Positions 63,032 to 64,000 of a DNA stretch of 64,000 nt are shown piece after piece (within the stretch, counting starts at the first letter, position 1; the number at the start of each line of letters is the position of its first letter). The stretch covers positions 1 through 64,000 of the forward strand of contig DASUFL010000038.1 in the NCBI GenBank assembly GCA_036274595.1. The letters run 5' to 3'. Origin of the DNA: WS-9 sp036274595 (GTDB taxonomy: Bacteria; Eisenbacteria; RBG-16-71-46; SZUA-252). The notes beneath the pieces were generated by a model. That model had not been told where the DNA came from. It searched no databases and saw only the letters and a list, made by a program, of their open reading frames with translations. A program made the position numbers and the translations under genes.

Positions 63032-64000
63032 GCCAAGGCGCGGCCCACGCCCCGAACATGGAAGCCCTTCGCGAGCGCGTGGGCCCGATCCGGATCCCGG
63101 GCGGGGTCCAGGCCATGTTCTTCGTCCTGATGGCGCTCGGCGTGATCAGCTTCTTCGTGGAGAAGTCGGCCGATCCGACGCGCGCGTACGCGGGCTACCT
63201 GCTCGGCTACTGGTACTTCATGAGCCTCGGCCTCGCGGGGGGCTTCTTCACGGCGATCCACTACGCGACGGGCGCGACCTGGAGCGTGGTGGTGCGCCGG
63301 GTCGCCGAGTCCTTCATGTCCTACCTCCCGGTGGCGTTGGTGCTGCTGCTCGTCGTGTGGCTCGGCATTCCCAACCTCTACGTCTGGTCGTCGACCGCGG
63401 CCGGCGAGGCGGGGCACGCGATCGACATCACGAAGGGGGGGTATCTCTCGAAGCCCCTCTTCGCGGTGCGGAGCGCGGTCTTCCTCGTGATCTGGTGCGT
63501 CTTCGCCTGGTACTTCGTCCGGAACTCGACGCGCCAGGACGAGACGGGCGATCCCAAGCTGACCAAGGCCAGCATCCGGGCGTCGTCGATCTTCATCGTG
63601 GTCTTCGCCGTCACCTTGACGCTCGCCTCGTTCGACTTCCTCATGTCGCTCGAGCCGACCTGGTACAGCACGATCTTCGGCGTCTACTGCTTCGCCGGGC
63701 TCTGGCAGGCGGGTCTCGCCGCCCTCACGATCGTGGTCGTGCTGCTGCGCCGCCAGGGCGCGCTCCAGGGCGTCGTCAGCCGCTATCACTACTGGGACCT
63801 GGGCAAGAACATGTTCGCCTACTCGGTCTTCTGGATGTACATCGCCTTCTCCCAGTTCATGCTCATCTGGTACGCCAACCTGCCCGAGGAGATCGACTAC
63901 ATGATCCCGCGGACGTTCACGGGCTGGGGCAGTGTCGGAATCGCGCTCATGGTGCTCCGGTTCGGATTCCCGTTCTTCGCCCTCCTGCACCAGCGGGCGA
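63028..64000 (+). CDS. actF: Alternative Complex III subunit ActF (NrfD-like), 3' end cut by the window
   Basis: The ATG overlaps the actE stop (ATGA). The 324 codons present encode a polytopic membrane protein with at least seven transmembrane helices (GVQAMFFVLMALGVISFFVE, GYWYFMSLGLAGGFFTAIHY, YLPVALVLLLVVWLGI, SIFIVVFAVTLTLASFDFLM). FDFLMSLEPTWYSTIFGVYC is typical of the ActF subunit. No stop codon is reached at 64000, so the gene continues beyond the window. It is expected to be the second NrfD-like subunit of the complex. Confidence 0.93.
   Translation, partial: MSQGAAHAPNMEALRERVGPIRIPGGVQAMFFVLMALGVISFFVEKSADPTRAYAGYLLGYWYFMSLGLAGGFFTAIHYATGATWSVVVRRVAESFMSYLPVALVLLLVVWLGIPNLYVWSSTAAGEAGHAIDITKGGYLSKPLFAVRSAVFLVIWCVFAWYFVRNSTRQDETGDPKLTKASIRASSIFIVVFAVTLTLASFDFLMSLEPTWYSTIFGVYCFAGLWQAGLAALTIVVVLLRRQGALQGVVSRYHYWDLGKNMFAYSVFWMYIAFSQFMLIWYANLPEEIDYMIPRTFTGWGSVGIALMVLRFGFPFFALLHQRA

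Overview
The window is a GC-rich bacterial chromosome segment with short intergenic spaces and many start/stop overlaps. Several traits together point to a diderm, menaquinone-using member of the FCB-like phyla. These are a giant exported protein ending in a FlgD-type Ig-like domain with an N-P-F motif, a PorV/PorQ-like barrel, OmpA proteins with thrombospondin type-3 repeats, and an Alternative Complex III operon. Candidatus Eisenbacteria or a relative is my best guess. That is inference; no rRNA is present to confirm it. Layout: 92-5471 holds a small unknown gene, a eukaryote-like Ser/Thr kinase with TPRs, and a GlxA-type regulator in tandem with an FAD-linked oxidase. 5562-10288 is a module bounded by a duplicated tRNA-Cys 5' end. 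It carries a kinase-NACHT-FGE fusion protein and a toxin-antitoxin pair whose toxin is broken, and it ends at the intact tRNA-Cys(GCA). 10253-14950 looks like an accessory island, with helically phased repeats at the tRNA end, mostly unrecognised small genes, a HEPN-like protein, a cupredoxin-like lipoprotein and small membrane proteins. No integrase is visible. 15174-31722 is envelope and housekeeping DNA: OmpA proteins, GNAT, PP2C phosphatase, M23 peptidase, tetraheme cytochrome c, TerB-like, SIMPL, Thr-rich exported proteins, an SDR and a DinB-like protein. 31719-34215 holds ispG and, divergently, menG plus a hot-dog thioesterase that may be the missing DHNA-CoA hydrolase. 47694 down to 34219 (minus strand) is a tightly overlapping operon: a giant surface protein, a PorV/TPR barrel protein, a SpoIIE-like phosphatase with an RsbW-like kinase domain, a STAS protein and a GAF histidine kinase. 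56126 down to 47858 (minus) is a complete menaquinone operon menF-menD-menH-menB-menA-menC-menE. 56172-64000 holds a NicO/NiCoT-like transporter followed by the Alternative Complex III operon actABCDE and a truncated actF. Together the men genes, menG and act genes make menaquinone and oxidise menaquinol. The most unusual part is 5562-10288. A multidomain kinase-STAND NTPase-lectin-fold protein resembling bacterial immune sensors sits between a partial and an intact tRNA-Cys copy, beside a decayed toxin gene and 10-bp-phased repeats suggestive of recombinase sites. Several genes across the window also lack a Shine-Dalgarno and instead carry a TANNNT box about 6-9 nt before the start codon, which suggests leaderless transcripts.
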